A stretch of 64,000 nucleotides of DNA from Fen-1247 sp040394885 (GCA_040394885.1 JBEBRK010000010.1:41001-105000); one strand, 5' to 3'. Numbered from the stretch's first letter, positions 43,017 to 51,962 are shown. Numbers and translations: made by a program. Notes: generated from the sequence alone by a model not told the origin.

Positions 43017-44077
43017 ACACAGTTGAAAAAAAGTGGATAATGCCAGCTGAGTGGGAGCAGCACGAAGCCACATGGCTTGGATGGCCACATCATGAACCTG
43101 ACTGGCCGGGCAAGCTCGAAGCGGTACGTTGGGTTTACGCTGAAATAGTCAGATCGTTAGCCGATCATGAGCGCGTAGAAATTATCTGCAACGATGAAGG
43201 GATCAAAGCTGATGCACTCGAGAGGCTAGAGCTTCATTCTGTAAACATGGACAATGTAAGATTCCATATTGTTCCCGCCGACCGTATCTGGTTGCGCGAT
43301 GCAGGGCCTACATTTGTCTGGAACGAAAAAGGTGAAGTCGAGATCACCGGTTGGGATTTTAATGCCTGGGCAAAGTATGACAACTATCATAATGACAGGT
43401 TATTTCCCAATTATATCCAGACAGTAACGGGCCAGAAGCTTATAAATCCCGTCAGGCACAATGATCCGACCAAGCGCATTGTTTTAGAAGGCGGCGGAAT
43501 TGATGTTAATGGAGCCGGCCGTATTCTCGTTACCGAAGAGTGGTTGCTGACAGATATCCAGGTCAGAAACCCTGGTCTCGGTCGAGAAGATTACGAGCGT
43601 ATCTTTGCGGAGTATTTAGGATGCGATGACACAATCTGGTTGGGCAACGGCTGTGTTGGCGACGATACTCATGGGCATATCGATGACATTGCGCGCTTCA
43701 CAGATGAAAACACCGTTGTGCTTGCATATGAAGCCAATCCAAACGACGAAAATCACGCATCTTCTGTAGATAATCTGCGTCGTCTGGAAGAAGCGTCAAA
43801 AAAGAAACCACTTCGTATTATTAAACTGCCATATCCACGTCCGGTTGTAATGGACGGTACGCGACTCCCTGCGAGTTACGCAAACTTCTACATTGCAAAC
43901 AATACGGTGATAGTCCCGACGTTTAATGATAAGTATGACCGTGTTGCATTGAATATATTGGCATCGCTGTTCCCCAGTAGAACTGTTGTTGGCGTTCATG
44001 CTGTGGATCTGGTGTGGGGGCTTGGAACCCTGCACTGTCTGACTCAGCAGCAACCTGCTGCGCGGGTTCCCAAATAG
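43013..44077 (+). CDS. aguA: Agmatine deiminase
   Basis: A 354-residue guanidine-modifying enzyme that converts agmatine to N-carbamoylputrescine and ammonia. Expected segments are present: MPAEWEQHEATWLGWPH near the start, DRIWLRDAGPTFVWNEKG, VLEGGGIDVNGAG, DDTHGHIDDIARF with the catalytic His, and the catalytic Cys342 in GTLHCLTQQQPA. Together with aguB it forms a two-step route from agmatine to putrescine. Confidence 0.95.
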   Translation: MNTVEKKWIMPAEWEQHEATWLGWPHHEPDWPGKLEAVRWVYAEIVRSLADHERVEIICNDEGIKADALERLELHSVNMDNVRFHIVPADRIWLRDAGPTFVWNEKGEVEITGWDFNAWAKYDNYHNDRLFPNYIQTVTGQKLINPVRHNDPTKRIVLEGGGIDVNGAGRILVTEEWLLTDIQVRNPGLGREDYERIFAEYLGCDDTIWLGNGCVGDDTHGHIDDIARFTDENTVVLAYEANPNDENHASSVDNLRRLEEASKKKPLRIIKLPYPRPVVMDGTRLPASYANFYIANNTVIVPTFNDKYDRVALNILASLFPSRTVVGVHAVDLVWGLGTLHCLTQQQPAARVPK

Positions 44078-44134
44078 TTGCGACTCTGAATCGCCGATGA
44101 TGATCGCAGCATAACCGACTTTGATAGAATCAAA

Positions 44135-44458
44135 ATGCTAAAGGTTTTTAGAACTATTTCACTTATAGAAGGCATCACCACGCTGGCGCTATTCCTGGTA
44201 GCCATGCCAATGAAGTACATATGGGGGATGCCGAAAGCAGTTAGTATAGTTGGTATGATCCACGGTGTAGCATTTATGGGTTATGCATTGGCGATGGTTG
44301 TTACTCTGTGGGGGCGTGGATGGAGTGCTTCGGAATGGTTTCGTACCGGTATAGCTGCTGTGTTCCCGTTTGGAACTTTCCTCAATGATCCGTTTCTCAA
44401 GAGGAAGGAGTTGGAGGAAGAGGGTGGGAATCGTAGTCTGGAATTAGTCGACGGTTAA
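44135..44458 (+). CDS. DUF3817 membrane protein
   Basis: A 107-residue protein with three membrane helices and the DUF3817 pattern: FRTISLIEGITTLALFLVAMPMKY, then VSIVGMIHGVAFMGYALAMVV, then the C-terminal AVFPFGTFLNDPFLKRKEL. Members are small inner-membrane proteins, often linked to other membrane domains, of unknown activity. It follows aguA by 57 bases and is closed by a good terminator, so it may be the last gene of that operon. Confidence 0.82.
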   Translation: MLKVFRTISLIEGITTLALFLVAMPMKYIWGMPKAVSIVGMIHGVAFMGYALAMVVTLWGRGWSASEWFRTGIAAVFPFGTFLNDPFLKRKELEEEGGNRSLELVDG

Positions 44459-44473
44459 TCAGGAGTTAAGATG

Positions 44474-44513
44474 CGCCATAGTTTTGTTGAGTAGACCAGA
44501 CTATGGCGTTTTT
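44474..44513 (+). terminator. Rho-independent terminator after the DUF3817 gene
   Basis: Nine-base arms CGCCATAGT and ACTATGGCG with a 17-base loop, followed directly by TTTTT. It isolates the sigma cluster that begins at 44616. Confidence 0.85.
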
Positions 44514-44615
44514 CTAGCCTGGTTTAAGATGGGATATAAGTGTTCACTCCTTCGAATAGTTGACGATATTAAAAAATGTGTGACTTATTAGGGCGATCCT
44601 GGGGTCTTAAGGACA

Positions 44616-45176
44616 ATGGAAACTGATCGATTCATTATCGCACGAATACTTCGGGGAGAGACGATCGCATATGCACAGCTCATTGAGAGACATAGGCCTC
44701 GTTGTTTTCGATATGCATGTCGAATGTTGGGAGACTATGACGAAGCCGAAGATGTGGCTCAGGAGGCCTTCGTGCGGGCATATCGTGCACTCAGTCAGTG
44801 TGTAAACCCTGACCGATTTGGAGAGTGGGTGTTCCAGATTCTTGTTAACAGATGCCGGACTGCCATTGAACGACGCGTTACTCAGGATCGCTGGTTTGTC
44901 CGGACTGACACCGACATACTCGATCCACGAAGTGATATTTCACAGCAGATGCCGCAAACAGACGATGTCGAGTATGCTCTCGCGCAGCTCGCACCAGTTT
45001 ATAGAGAAGCTCTTATCCTGAAATATGTTGAACAGCTTACCTATGATGAAATGGCCGAGATTACCGGTATCGGAATTTCTGCATTGAAGATGCGGGTTAA
45101 TCGAGCGGGGGCAATGCTTCGCTCGAGGCTGCTTAATATTGTTAAGAGGGAGGAAAACTATGAATGCACACAATGA
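44616..45176 (+). CDS. ECF sigma factor (cluster 2)
   Basis: A 186-residue sigma-70 family protein, with region 2 at residues 18-75 (QLIERHRPRCFRYACRMLGDYDEAEDVAQEAFVRAYRAL) and region 4 near the end (LAPVYREALILKYVEQLTYDEMAEITGIGISALKMRVNRAG). It is a clear paralogue of the cluster 1 sigma factor, sharing REA-LLK, EITG and SALKMRV. AAGGA lies four bases ahead of the ATG. Its last 17 bases overlap the anti-sigma start, mirroring cluster 1. Confidence 0.92.
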   Translation: METDRFIIARILRGETIAYAQLIERHRPRCFRYACRMLGDYDEAEDVAQEAFVRAYRALSQCVNPDRFGEWVFQILVNRCRTAIERRVTQDRWFVRTDTDILDPRSDISQQMPQTDDVEYALAQLAPVYREALILKYVEQLTYDEMAEITGIGISALKMRVNRAGAMLRSRLLNIVKREENYECTQ

Positions 45177-45729
45177 TGATGAGCTAAACCGTTTATTCGC
45201 TCCCCTGCGGGAATTTCCAGCATCCTCTCCAGACAGTACTGATCGTATTATGGCGGAAATTGCTGTTGACTTGTCAGAGGGGGGGGCAAAAAATTCCAAG
45301 GTAAACTCGGGATGGATGGGAGGGCGACGACCGGTTTTCGTAACTGTTCTTGCAATTGCAGCCGCGGTAATAGTGGTAGTCGGTGGTGGGCTGTGGCAGA
45401 CATCTACTCAAGATCACTTAACTTCGCCCACAACCACCATGTCTGTGCGTCCTGGGGTGGTTCGTTTTGTTTTTGTATCAGCCGATGCTAAGCAAGTTAC
45501 AGTCGCAGGCAGCTTCAATCACTGGAATACTGATGCAACACCTTTAGAGCGTGTTGGTTCTGAAGGCGTTTGGGCTGCGGAAGTATCTCTTACTACTGGG
45601 TGGCATTCATATATGTTTGTCGTTGATGGTAAGCAGTGGGTACCTGATCCGGCTGCACCTCAAGATCCCGGAACTGAATTTGGTCCGTCGAACTCAGCCG
45701 TAATGGTTATTGCACACAACTCACTATGA
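45160..45729 (+). CDS. Anti-sigma-like membrane protein with periplasmic CBM48 (cluster 2)
   Basis: A 189-residue single-pass protein. Residues 1-50 are cytoplasmic (MNAHNDDELNRLFAPLREFP), a membrane helix follows at about 57-77 (VFVTVLAIAAAVIVVVGGGL), and residues 100-185 are a glycogen-binding/isoamylase-early-set domain (VRFVFVSADAKQVTVAGSFNHWN, WAAEVSLTTGWHSYMFVVDG). The N terminus matches the cluster 1 partner. The zinc anti-sigma motif is missing. The outward CBM48 suggests it senses a glycan. The start has GAGGGAGG seven bases ahead, so an earlier ATG at 45139 is not used. It overlaps the next gene by four bases. Confidence 0.75.
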   Translation: MNAHNDDELNRLFAPLREFPASSPDSTDRIMAEIAVDLSEGGAKNSKVNSGWMGGRRPVFVTVLAIAAAVIVVVGGGLWQTSTQDHLTSPTTTMSVRPGVVRFVFVSADAKQVTVAGSFNHWNTDATPLERVGSEGVWAAEVSLTTGWHSYMFVVDGKQWVPDPAAPQDPGTEFGPSNSAVMVIAHNSL

Positions 45730-46379
45730 GATATCTGTCAGAAAATCTCCTGAAAATAGCTTTATTGCTTACAATCGCTTTAGTAATAGAGTCATCTATT
45801 GGTGCTGGAGCACTGCATGCACAGCACTCTGCTGCACTCGATAAACGAATCCCAACTGAGCTAAGACCTGTATTGCAAGCCATACTGGATTCTGCTGTTA
45901 CTGCGGGATTGCCAACGGCTTCATTGGCAGATAAAGCGCTTGAGGGAGTAAGTAAAAAAGCTGACGGGGATCGTGTCGTGTCAGCTGTAAGAGCGCTATA
46001 TCAACAACTTAAAACGGTACAGCAGGCTTTGGATTCCATATCTGCGGCCGAATTGGATGCTGCAACAGTTGCATATAGAGCTGGTACCACTACTGCCATG
46101 TTGAAGACAGTTCAGAATTCTTTGCCAAAAAGATCTTTGGTTGTCCCTTATGGTGTTTTAGGCACACTCGTACAAAGAGGAGTGCCAGTTTCAGATGCTG
46201 TAAATGCAGTAGTAAAGGAGGCAAAACGTAGGAAAGATGACCAGTCATTGCTTGCACTCAGCACAGCTTTGGAGAGAAATATTGCGGCAGGTCTGCCCGC
46301 CAGAACCGCGCTGATTCGAGCTCAAAAAATTCCTGATGCGGTAATAGATAACGAGCGTGGTGGTACGAGGCGTCCCTAA
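45726..46379 (+). CDS. Exported helical-domain protein (cluster 2)
   Basis: A 217-residue protein with a signal peptide (to about residue 30, GAGALHAQ) and an all-helical mature part. It has no family I can name. Its sequence aligns by eye with the C-terminal part of the cluster 1 anti-sigma-like protein: LPTASLADKALEGVSKKAD against LPTSALTLRIQEGIKRGAK, and QRGVPVSDAVNAVVKEA against SHGVPVKTAGSAIASVM. In cluster 1 it is fused; here it is free in the periplasm. It overlaps the anti-sigma-like gene (ATGA), and the barrel gene follows. Confidence 0.68.
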   Translation: MRYLSENLLKIALLLTIALVIESSIGAGALHAQHSAALDKRIPTELRPVLQAILDSAVTAGLPTASLADKALEGVSKKADGDRVVSAVRALYQQLKTVQQALDSISAAELDAATVAYRAGTTTAMLKTVQNSLPKRSLVVPYGVLGTLVQRGVPVSDAVNAVVKEAKRRKDDQSLLALSTALERNIAAGLPARTALIRAQKIPDAVIDNERGGTRRP

Positions 46380-46457
46380 TTGAACGGGGATAGAGTGATA
46401 CATTTGAAGCCAATTGTAAGGGGGCTACGGCTAGCGTTGAGGTCCGTCAGCTTCCCG

Positions 46458-47567
46458 ATGCTAAGATCAATCCGCTTTCTGATCGGGATCAGTACCTTAG
46501 TTCTGGCATCCAAGCTGTCCGCGCAGGATACATTATCTAAAATACCCGTCGTTTTTTCCGCCGCCATCGAAGGCGGGATCTTGGCCGTTGAGAACTATGA
46601 GAGAACGTCGGTTATTACCACCGTTCCTGCTATTACCATTCTCGGGGTAAATAGCATATTTCGGTCACGAGCCGCGATATCTATGTTTGAATCAGGAAGA
46701 GTATCGGGATATGGAGATGTATATGTTGGCCACCAGCTTAAGTCACGGTCTCGCATTACGTTGGCTGTTGAAGGTGAAGCTGGAGTGGGAACTTATCGAG
46801 GAAAGGTGTCAGGGCATTTTTTTCAGACTGGCATTATAATGGGGATGAGCGAAAGCATTATCAGTCAGTTCCACGTTTCGAATGCTTTTGACACCGCAAG
46901 ATATACTGCAGTTTCCGGGGCTGTTGTAACTCCGCTAAAGATGCACGACCTCGCTATCGTGCCAACATTGAGATTCACCCATGCCCGCGGCAGAATGTTT
47001 GGGGAGTTGTTAATGGAAACGTCATATGAGAGAGAGCGATTGCAGCTAGTTACTCAAGTTGGAATGACGACTGATCCATCCGCTCATCGTATATTAGCTG
47101 CGCTACCTTCTGCTTCTATAAGTGCCACATTAAGAATATTGAAGCCAGTAGCAATTACTTTTAATGCGTCCAGGTTTCCGCCTGATTTCGCTAGAGGCAT
47201 GTCTGCTTCCAGTCAACTATCTCTCGGTATAAGTCTGGCTCGTAGTTTTCCAAAGTCTCTTTCTGCCACTCCGGTTTTTCCGTCTCAGAGCATCTGGATT
47301 CAGTCTGATAAATCGGATTCTCTTAACTATCTGACGCTACGGATTTCCGGTGCTACTACTGTTGAAGTGCGTGGTACTTTTACAGGTTGGAAGGCAATGC
47401 CAATGATTAAAGGCAAGAACGGTGAATGGAAACTCCCGATAGTTCTACCTTCTGGTGTATACTCCATTGCTATTCGTGTCGATGGCGGTTCCTGGGATGG
47501 GCCATCTGGTTTAGCAAGAGCGCAGGATGAGTTTGGTGAAAACTATGGTTTGTTAGTAGTCAGATGA
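46458..47567 (+). CDS. Outer-membrane-like protein with C-terminal CBM48 domain (cluster 2)
   Basis: A 369-residue exported protein from the ATG at 46458, where a good signal peptide (RSIRFLIGISTLVLASKLSAQ) begins. The frame extends upstream to a TTG at 46380 or GTG at 46395, the latter with GGGG ahead, so the start is unsettled. The middle 230 residues are alternating strands like a beta-barrel (YGDVYVGHQLKSRSRITLAVEG, VTPLKMHDLAIVPTLRF). The last 85 are a glycogen-binding domain (LTLRISGATTVEVRGTFTGW, GVYSIAIRVDGGSW, DEFGENYG). It is the paralogue of the cluster 1 barrel protein. Confidence 0.72.
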   Translation: MLRSIRFLIGISTLVLASKLSAQDTLSKIPVVFSAAIEGGILAVENYERTSVITTVPAITILGVNSIFRSRAAISMFESGRVSGYGDVYVGHQLKSRSRITLAVEGEAGVGTYRGKVSGHFFQTGIIMGMSESIISQFHVSNAFDTARYTAVSGAVVTPLKMHDLAIVPTLRFTHARGRMFGELLMETSYERERLQLVTQVGMTTDPSAHRILAALPSASISATLRILKPVAITFNASRFPPDFARGMSASSQLSLGISLARSFPKSLSATPVFPSQSIWIQSDKSDSLNYLTLRISGATTVEVRGTFTGWKAMPMIKGKNGEWKLPIVLPSGVYSIAIRVDGGSWDGPSGLARAQDEFGENYGLLVVR

Positions 47568-47598
47568 GTTTATTTTTTGCCACTTCGTAATTGTAATG

Positions 47599-47629
47599 AT
47601 GGGGCTCCTTTAAATAATTGGAGCCCCAT
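47599..47629. terminator. Hairpin between convergent genes
   Basis: Ten-base arms ATGGGGCTCC and GGAGCCCCAT around an 11-base loop, 32 bases after the cluster 2 barrel gene and 69 bases before the end of the opposite protease gene. No T tract follows, but the stem is strong. Confidence 0.65.
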
Positions 47630-47697
47630 GAATGAAGTTGTTTATGAAGTTGTTTATATAGATGACAACGAGTCTTTATAGTGTAACAGCCTGGCTA

Positions 47698-49047
47698 TTA
47701 TATAGGCATTGGCTGAAATAAGAACGGAATCTCTGATTGTAGGAAGTGACCACCCGTAAAGATTAGAACTCCACTTGATGCAGCGGACACAATCCCATAA
47801 GCATATCCCCAGCCATAGCCGGCAGCCCACACTGGTCCACCACTGTCACCAGGCAAGGCTGAATTATTCGATCTGTGAGCACATGTAAGTCTCAAATTCC
47901 CCAGCGCACCCATTCCAACGGTTTGTGCTCCGCAGGTTGCCGAGACAGTGCCAAGTGTACGCCCTGTTGCAATGCCGGTTTTATACACATCGCCGCCAAC
48001 ATAGGCTCCTATATAGCCTGCTACGTTGAAGACAGATGTATAAGGGAAAAGTGGTGGTGTGTTGACAGATGGGCTGGCGATCTGAAAATTACCAGTCCTA
48101 TCTCTGGAATACTTCACTACCATCACATCTTCTCTCGCACATAGTGCAAGGCCGCCGCACAGCGCGCCGGTTAAGTTCCATGGTTGGTTGTATACTATGT
48201 GCCCAAGGGTGTCCCCTGGTGATGCGAGTAAGCCGAGGTCAGGTTGACCCACAAGGCCACCAAGTACACCTGATGTCGTCAGTGACGGTATGTTGTAGCA
48301 ATGCGCAGCCGTGACAAAGTACATCGAGTCAGCTGGGTAAGGGCTGGCTAAAGAGGAATTGCCGCGTACATTGTATCCTAGCGAGCAGTTTCCACCAGGC
48401 CAGGCCTGTATCTTTATCCCACCTATAGGTATTACATGGTAGTCGTGAAGATTCTGTAGTGCTGACGGTGTTTCTGCAACTATCTGTACGGAGACAGCAT
48501 CCAGAGGAATTCCTAAGGTCTCTGCTTTTTCTTCGACTATGAGCTTGTCCGCCGAGCTGAGAACTTCGATTGTCAGACGGTTGTGAGCTTCATCTGCATC
48601 AAGAAAAACTGGAATCGAGCCCGCTTCAACTGCGAGGCTTTCCAGCCACTCCAGCAGCTGAGAGAAAGAGTATTCTCCCTGACGGACTTCAATTGTAGAA
48701 GAAGAAGGGAGATTTGAGAAAACGAATTTGAGCGATCCTTGAGCGCGTGACTTAAGTGCAGATCGAACTTTTTCTGCTTTTGACAGGTCAGTTACATATG
48801 CTACAAGCTTCTTCCCTGGTTGTTCAACAAAGAATCCGCCAAACCCTGGAATTTCGGCTTCAATCTTAAGAAAGAAGTCTTCGACACCACGGTGGCTTTC
48901 ATTCCTTAATGCCAGGTTGATGTACTTGTTGGCAGTACTCGCTGCAGCTTCACTTGTACCTGCCGGCTGTGAAATCGGTTCGGCTATATCGTTACATGCC
49001 ATGGTTATGGTGGTAGCCATAACCAAACCAAGACAACGTGCGCGCAT
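47698..49047 (-). CDS. Secreted trypsin-like serine protease lipoprotein
   Basis: A 449-residue lipoprotein with signal peptide ending ITMAC (Cys 18). Residues 40-210 are a pro-region-like part of unknown fold; the rest is an S1 chymotrypsin-type protease. The catalytic triad is visible: His near 249 in VTAAHCY, Asp near 307 in REDVMVVKY, and Ser near 399 in LPGDSGGPVWAAG. Paired cysteines support disulfides. It resembles streptogrisin or alpha-lytic-type enzymes and may be made as an inactive precursor. The ATG at 49047 has GAGG nine bases ahead; an upstream ATG would give a poorer signal peptide. Confidence 0.88.
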   Translation of the reverse strand: MRARCLGLVMATTITMACNDIAEPISQPAGTSEAAASTANKYINLALRNESHRGVEDFFLKIEAEIPGFGGFFVEQPGKKLVAYVTDLSKAEKVRSALKSRAQGSLKFVFSNLPSSSTIEVRQGEYSFSQLLEWLESLAVEAGSIPVFLDADEAHNRLTIEVLSSADKLIVEEKAETLGIPLDAVSVQIVAETPSALQNLHDYHVIPIGGIKIQAWPGGNCSLGYNVRGNSSLASPYPADSMYFVTAAHCYNIPSLTTSGVLGGLVGQPDLGLLASPGDTLGHIVYNQPWNLTGALCGGLALCAREDVMVVKYSRDRTGNFQIASPSVNTPPLFPYTSVFNVAGYIGAYVGGDVYKTGIATGRTLGTVSATCGAQTVGMGALGNLRLTCAHRSNNSALPGDSGGPVWAAGYGWGYAYGIVSAASSGVLIFTGGHFLQSEIPFLFQPMPI

Positions 49048-49161
49048 AGAAATCCTCTTTATTCGGATGGGGGGTGTGGTGAGCAATATCATTCCTCTAC
49101 GCTATGCGACCCCCTAACCGTTAGAAATCGTCACAAAATATTTTTCTAGGCCCTTTCCATT

Positions 49162-49207
49162 AACAAAACGGCTCCGCGCAGTCAGAGTCGCGGAGCCGTT
49201 TTTTGTT
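49162..49207. terminator. Strong bidirectional terminator
   Basis: Arms CGGCTCCGCG and CGCGGAGCCG with an A tract on the left (AACAAAA) and TTTTTTGTT on the right, so the stem extends to about 16 pairs. It ends the leftward lipoprotein gene at 49251 and insulates the protease gene. Confidence 0.88.
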
Positions 49208-49250
49208 AATTCATACCTGGTGGGATGGAGATCGTAAATCGGTATGGGAT

Positions 49251-49763
49251 TTACTTTACGCGAAAAACATTGGATACAGCGGTGACTGTTTCCAGTACAG
49301 GAGTTGTTACACTTGTAGTATCCCCATCAGAATCAGCAGAAGACGCCTGGATTGCTACAGAAACTTTCAAGCGGAGCCGGTAACTCCCCGCAACTGCGGT
49401 GTGTAACGATCCTGCATTTACAACCACGGAATCCATACCTTTAACAGGTAGCCCCAACGCTGCACACGGTAATTCCTCTGATACATTTTGCCATCCACCT
49501 GATGCCTCGTATTGAAGATCAAAGCAGGGGCCAATGCTAATTTCCCGTTGAGTGTTGTTTTTTACAACCACTTTAACTGGTGTATTGATAGAGTATGTCT
49601 GTTCGGTAGTATAGATCGACAATGCGCTTTCTCCTGTTCCGTTATTGATAACAGGAGAGAGTCGCAGGTCGTCTGTGTCAGATGTGGGGCTGGAGCATGC
49701 TAAAACTAAACATGAAAATCCTGTAACTATTATCCCTTGTAAAAAAATCCGTTGCTTTACCAT
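49251..49763 (-). CDS. Ig-like lipoprotein
   Basis: A 170-residue lipoprotein with lipobox LVLAC (Cys 23). The mature part is a beta-sandwich-like domain: SIYTTEQTYSINTPVKVVVKNNTQREISIGPCFDLQY, then GGWQNV, then SYRLRLKVSV. Two cysteines (GPC and LPC) could bond. It resembles the 152-residue lipoprotein at 62518 in layout (strand, then a Cys near a GG/TW turn, then YRIRL), so they probably share a family of small Ig-like lipoproteins of unknown role. Confidence 0.7.
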   Translation of the reverse strand: MVKQRIFLQGIIVTGFSCLVLACSSPTSDTDDLRLSPVINNGTGESALSIYTTEQTYSINTPVKVVVKNNTQREISIGPCFDLQYEASGGWQNVSEELPCAALGLPVKGMDSVVVNAGSLHTAVAGSYRLRLKVSVAIQASSADSDGDTTSVTTPVLETVTAVSNVFRVK

Positions 49764-50084
49764 TGAATTACCAGAAAAAGTAAATGATCCCGTCTACCAG
49801 ATATACATTGTCCTAGCATGCCCCGTCCGGCCTCTAGATACCTGCAAAAAGATTGTAGTCTCTCAATTGTAAGACCCGTCGATGGGCCCTAACGGTCACC
49901 ACCAAATTCCAGAATACTTTCGCTCTTTTTTTAGTCATACCTGCCGGACCGCTGACAACAATGGTTGAACTCCAGGCCAGCAGATGTGTTCGGTGCTGAT
50001 AAACCCAGAGCATTCCCGTTTTCGGCACGGTATGTGACTCTTCTTACATGTCCATCAATAACAGACATGCCGAGTGGAAATCCT
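49764..50084. other. 321-base stretch without a gene
   Basis: Between the Ig-like lipoprotein and the SDR gene I see no open frame of substance. The only structure is an inverted repeat CATGTC/GACATG (50047-50069) just ahead of the SDR start, which could be an operator or a leader hairpin. The frame of the SDR gene extends upstream through this stretch but is not convincing as coding. Confidence 0.4.
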
Positions 50085-50966
50085 ATGAGTGCAAGAACTC
50101 CCAAGCCATATCCCGAACCACCTCTGCCCGCACAATCACAGGAACCGCCGGGTCTGGAGTCCGAGTTGACTCCCAAGCCACGTTACTCAGGTTCGCGGTA
50201 CAAATCCGCCGGTAAACTAGAAAATGACGTAGCGTTGATCACAGGAGGAGATTCAGGGATCGGACGTTCGGTAGCTGCATTGTATGCGCGTGAAGGGGCC
50301 GATGTTGCTATTGTTTATTTAGCTGAAGAGCAAGGCGATGCTGAAGTAACTGCTGCCGCTATCGAGAAGGCAGGGCGGCGAGCATTGCTTATTCCTGGGG
50401 ATGTAAGAGATCCGTCTTTCTGTGAAGTGGCTGTAGAGCAGACTGTTGATACGTTTGGCAAGCTGAATATTCTTGTCAATAATGCTGCCGTGCAGAAAAA
50501 TCTTAAATCGTTTGATGAGCTGTCTATTGATCAGTGGGAAAATACATTCCGAACAAATATTTTCGGATATTTTTTCATGGTTAAGGCTGCGTTGCCGTAT
50601 TTGAAGGAAGGTAGTGTAATCATCAATACAGGTTCAATAACTGGATTGGAGGGGCACAAGGAACTCATCGATTACTCTGCTACAAAAGGAGCTATACACG
50701 CATTTACCAAGTCACTGGCGCAGAATCTGGTAGATAAAAAGATCCGGGTAAACGGCACCGCTCCAGGGCCAATCTGGACTCCGTTAAATCCAGCAGCGAG
50801 AGACGCGAAGGATATTAAAAAGTTTGGTGGTGATACGGCGATGAAGCGTCCCGGCCAGCCTGAGGAAGTTGCTCCTGTTTACGTGTTTCTTGCTTCGAAT
50901 GCGGATTCGAGCTACATAACGGGGGAGATTATATCGTTGTTGGGGGGTGAGACGACGGCGGGGTAG
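50085..50966 (+). CDS. SDR-family oxidoreductase
   Basis: A 293-residue short-chain dehydrogenase with a Pro-rich N-terminal extension (PKPYPEPPLPAQSQEPPG). The NAD(P) loop is ALITGGDSGIGRSVA, followed by VNNAAVQ, the catalytic Ser in INTGSITGLEG, and YSATKGAI with Tyr and Lys. The extension plus this core matches the YghA/glucose-1-dehydrogenase-like group, often linked to stress. Substrate is unknown. GGAAA precedes this ATG; the frame runs 40 codons further upstream without support. A decayed copy lies at 52003-52243. Confidence 0.9.
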   Translation: MSARTPKPYPEPPLPAQSQEPPGLESELTPKPRYSGSRYKSAGKLENDVALITGGDSGIGRSVAALYAREGADVAIVYLAEEQGDAEVTAAAIEKAGRRALLIPGDVRDPSFCEVAVEQTVDTFGKLNILVNNAAVQKNLKSFDELSIDQWENTFRTNIFGYFFMVKAALPYLKEGSVIINTGSITGLEGHKELIDYSATKGAIHAFTKSLAQNLVDKKIRVNGTAPGPIWTPLNPAARDAKDIKKFGGDTAMKRPGQPEEVAPVYVFLASNADSSYITGEIISLLGGETTAG

Positions 50967-50970
50967 AATA

Positions 50971-51537
50971 CTAACTTCTCCCAATTTTGATCGAAAGAGA
51001 GTCCGCCATAGCTATAAGCTCGGGACTGTTAACCTCAATCGGAACCGGTTCATTGAATCGTATTGCGCATCCCCTCGGATCGTCAGGAAAAACCCTGTTT
51101 GTAAACACAACAGTACTATGCCAATCTCCAGACAAAGACGACCACCACCTAAGACCTGAAAAGCCGTTCTCAAAAACGGCTGTCGCTATTCCCTGAGTTT
51201 GTTTGAAGTTGTTGCTAGCAATAGAATCGGGACGTATGTCATACGCTAATAGATTCACAGGGTCGCATAGATCCAGGATACTATGATTCGTTATCTCAAT
51301 TGCTACAATTGCTAACTGGAATCCAAATCTGATAAGATCGTGCTTGTCAATAGATTGATTCCTTAACCCCTGCAATACTTCCGCAAGTGCATGGATCGGT
51401 GATTCGGCGAGATATAAAACGGGGGAATGTTGTGGGATATCGAACCTTCCAGATCCCTGATTTATCGGCGTATATGAAGAACTGAACGGCTGTCCTGCTT
51501 TCGCTTTCCTGTCGTATGGAAAGGCGCGCCATAGCAC
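50971..51537 (-). CDS. RES-domain toxin
   Basis: A 188-residue RES-family protein, the toxin type that degrades NAD in known cases. Features are the N-terminal LWRAF Arg, GSGRFDIPQHSPVLYLAESPIHALAEVLQGL (small strand plus helix with Glu), and the late GLRWWSSLSGDWHSTVVF with the Ser. The antitoxin gene is eight bases upstream. It is convergent with the SDR gene, four bases apart, with no terminator between. The module appears intact. Confidence 0.85.
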   Translation of the reverse strand: MLWRAFPYDRKAKAGQPFSSSYTPINQGSGRFDIPQHSPVLYLAESPIHALAEVLQGLRNQSIDKHDLIRFGFQLAIVAIEITNHSILDLCDPVNLLAYDIRPDSIASNNFKQTQGIATAVFENGFSGLRWWSSLSGDWHSTVVFTNRVFPDDPRGCAIRFNEPVPIEVNSPELIAMADSLSIKIGRS

Positions 51538-51545
51538 AACTGCGC

Positions 51546-51944
51546 TCAGGCGAAGGCCCCTGTCTTTTCGTTTTCTATTGCCGCTACCACATCCGAAAGT
51601 TTACCGGCAAGCAGAACGTCGATCGGTCGTCGATTAGATAGATGGGCGTTGGTGCTTCTCAGCCACTTGGGGATAGTGGTGGGGGATAAAAACCCAACAA
51701 GAAGAGAAACTACTACATCAAATGCAACTAAACGGCTCAGATTGATGGCTGAAAGAGGAGCTCCTGCTTTCCACCTCGCCATATTGCTCCTGTCCACTCC
51801 AAAGGCCAGAGCCATCTCGGCATCAGAAGAAAATATAGATCTCGCCAGACTATAACTGACTTTTTGAAGCGTGGTGCCGAGATTCGGATCGTCCAATTCA
51901 ACTTCGCTAGGGAAGGTTATAGCTGCAGATTGCGATTTAGGCAT
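51546..51944 (-). CDS. Xre/MbcA/ParS-type antitoxin
   Basis: A 132-residue protein with a helix-turn-helix (SDAEMALAFGVDRSNMARWKAG) in its middle third, then a DUF2384-like C-terminal helical part (LVGFLSPTTIPKWLRSTNAHLSNRRPIDVLLAG). Such antitoxins bind RES toxins and their own operator. Its gene starts 18 bases after an inverted repeat that fits such an operator. The gene is in the usual antitoxin-first order. Confidence 0.85.
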   Translation of the reverse strand: MPKSQSAAITFPSEVELDDPNLGTTLQKVSYSLARSIFSSDAEMALAFGVDRSNMARWKAGAPLSAINLSRLVAFDVVVSLLVGFLSPTTIPKWLRSTNAHLSNRRPIDVLLAGKLSDVVAAIENEKTGAFA

Positions 51945-51962
51945 AATTCACCGTTAAGGCTT

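Noticed and set aside
50971..51944. Mobile element carrying the RES-Xre module
   Set aside because: No transposase, integrase, terminal inverted repeat or target-site duplication is visible; only the SDR copies flank it.
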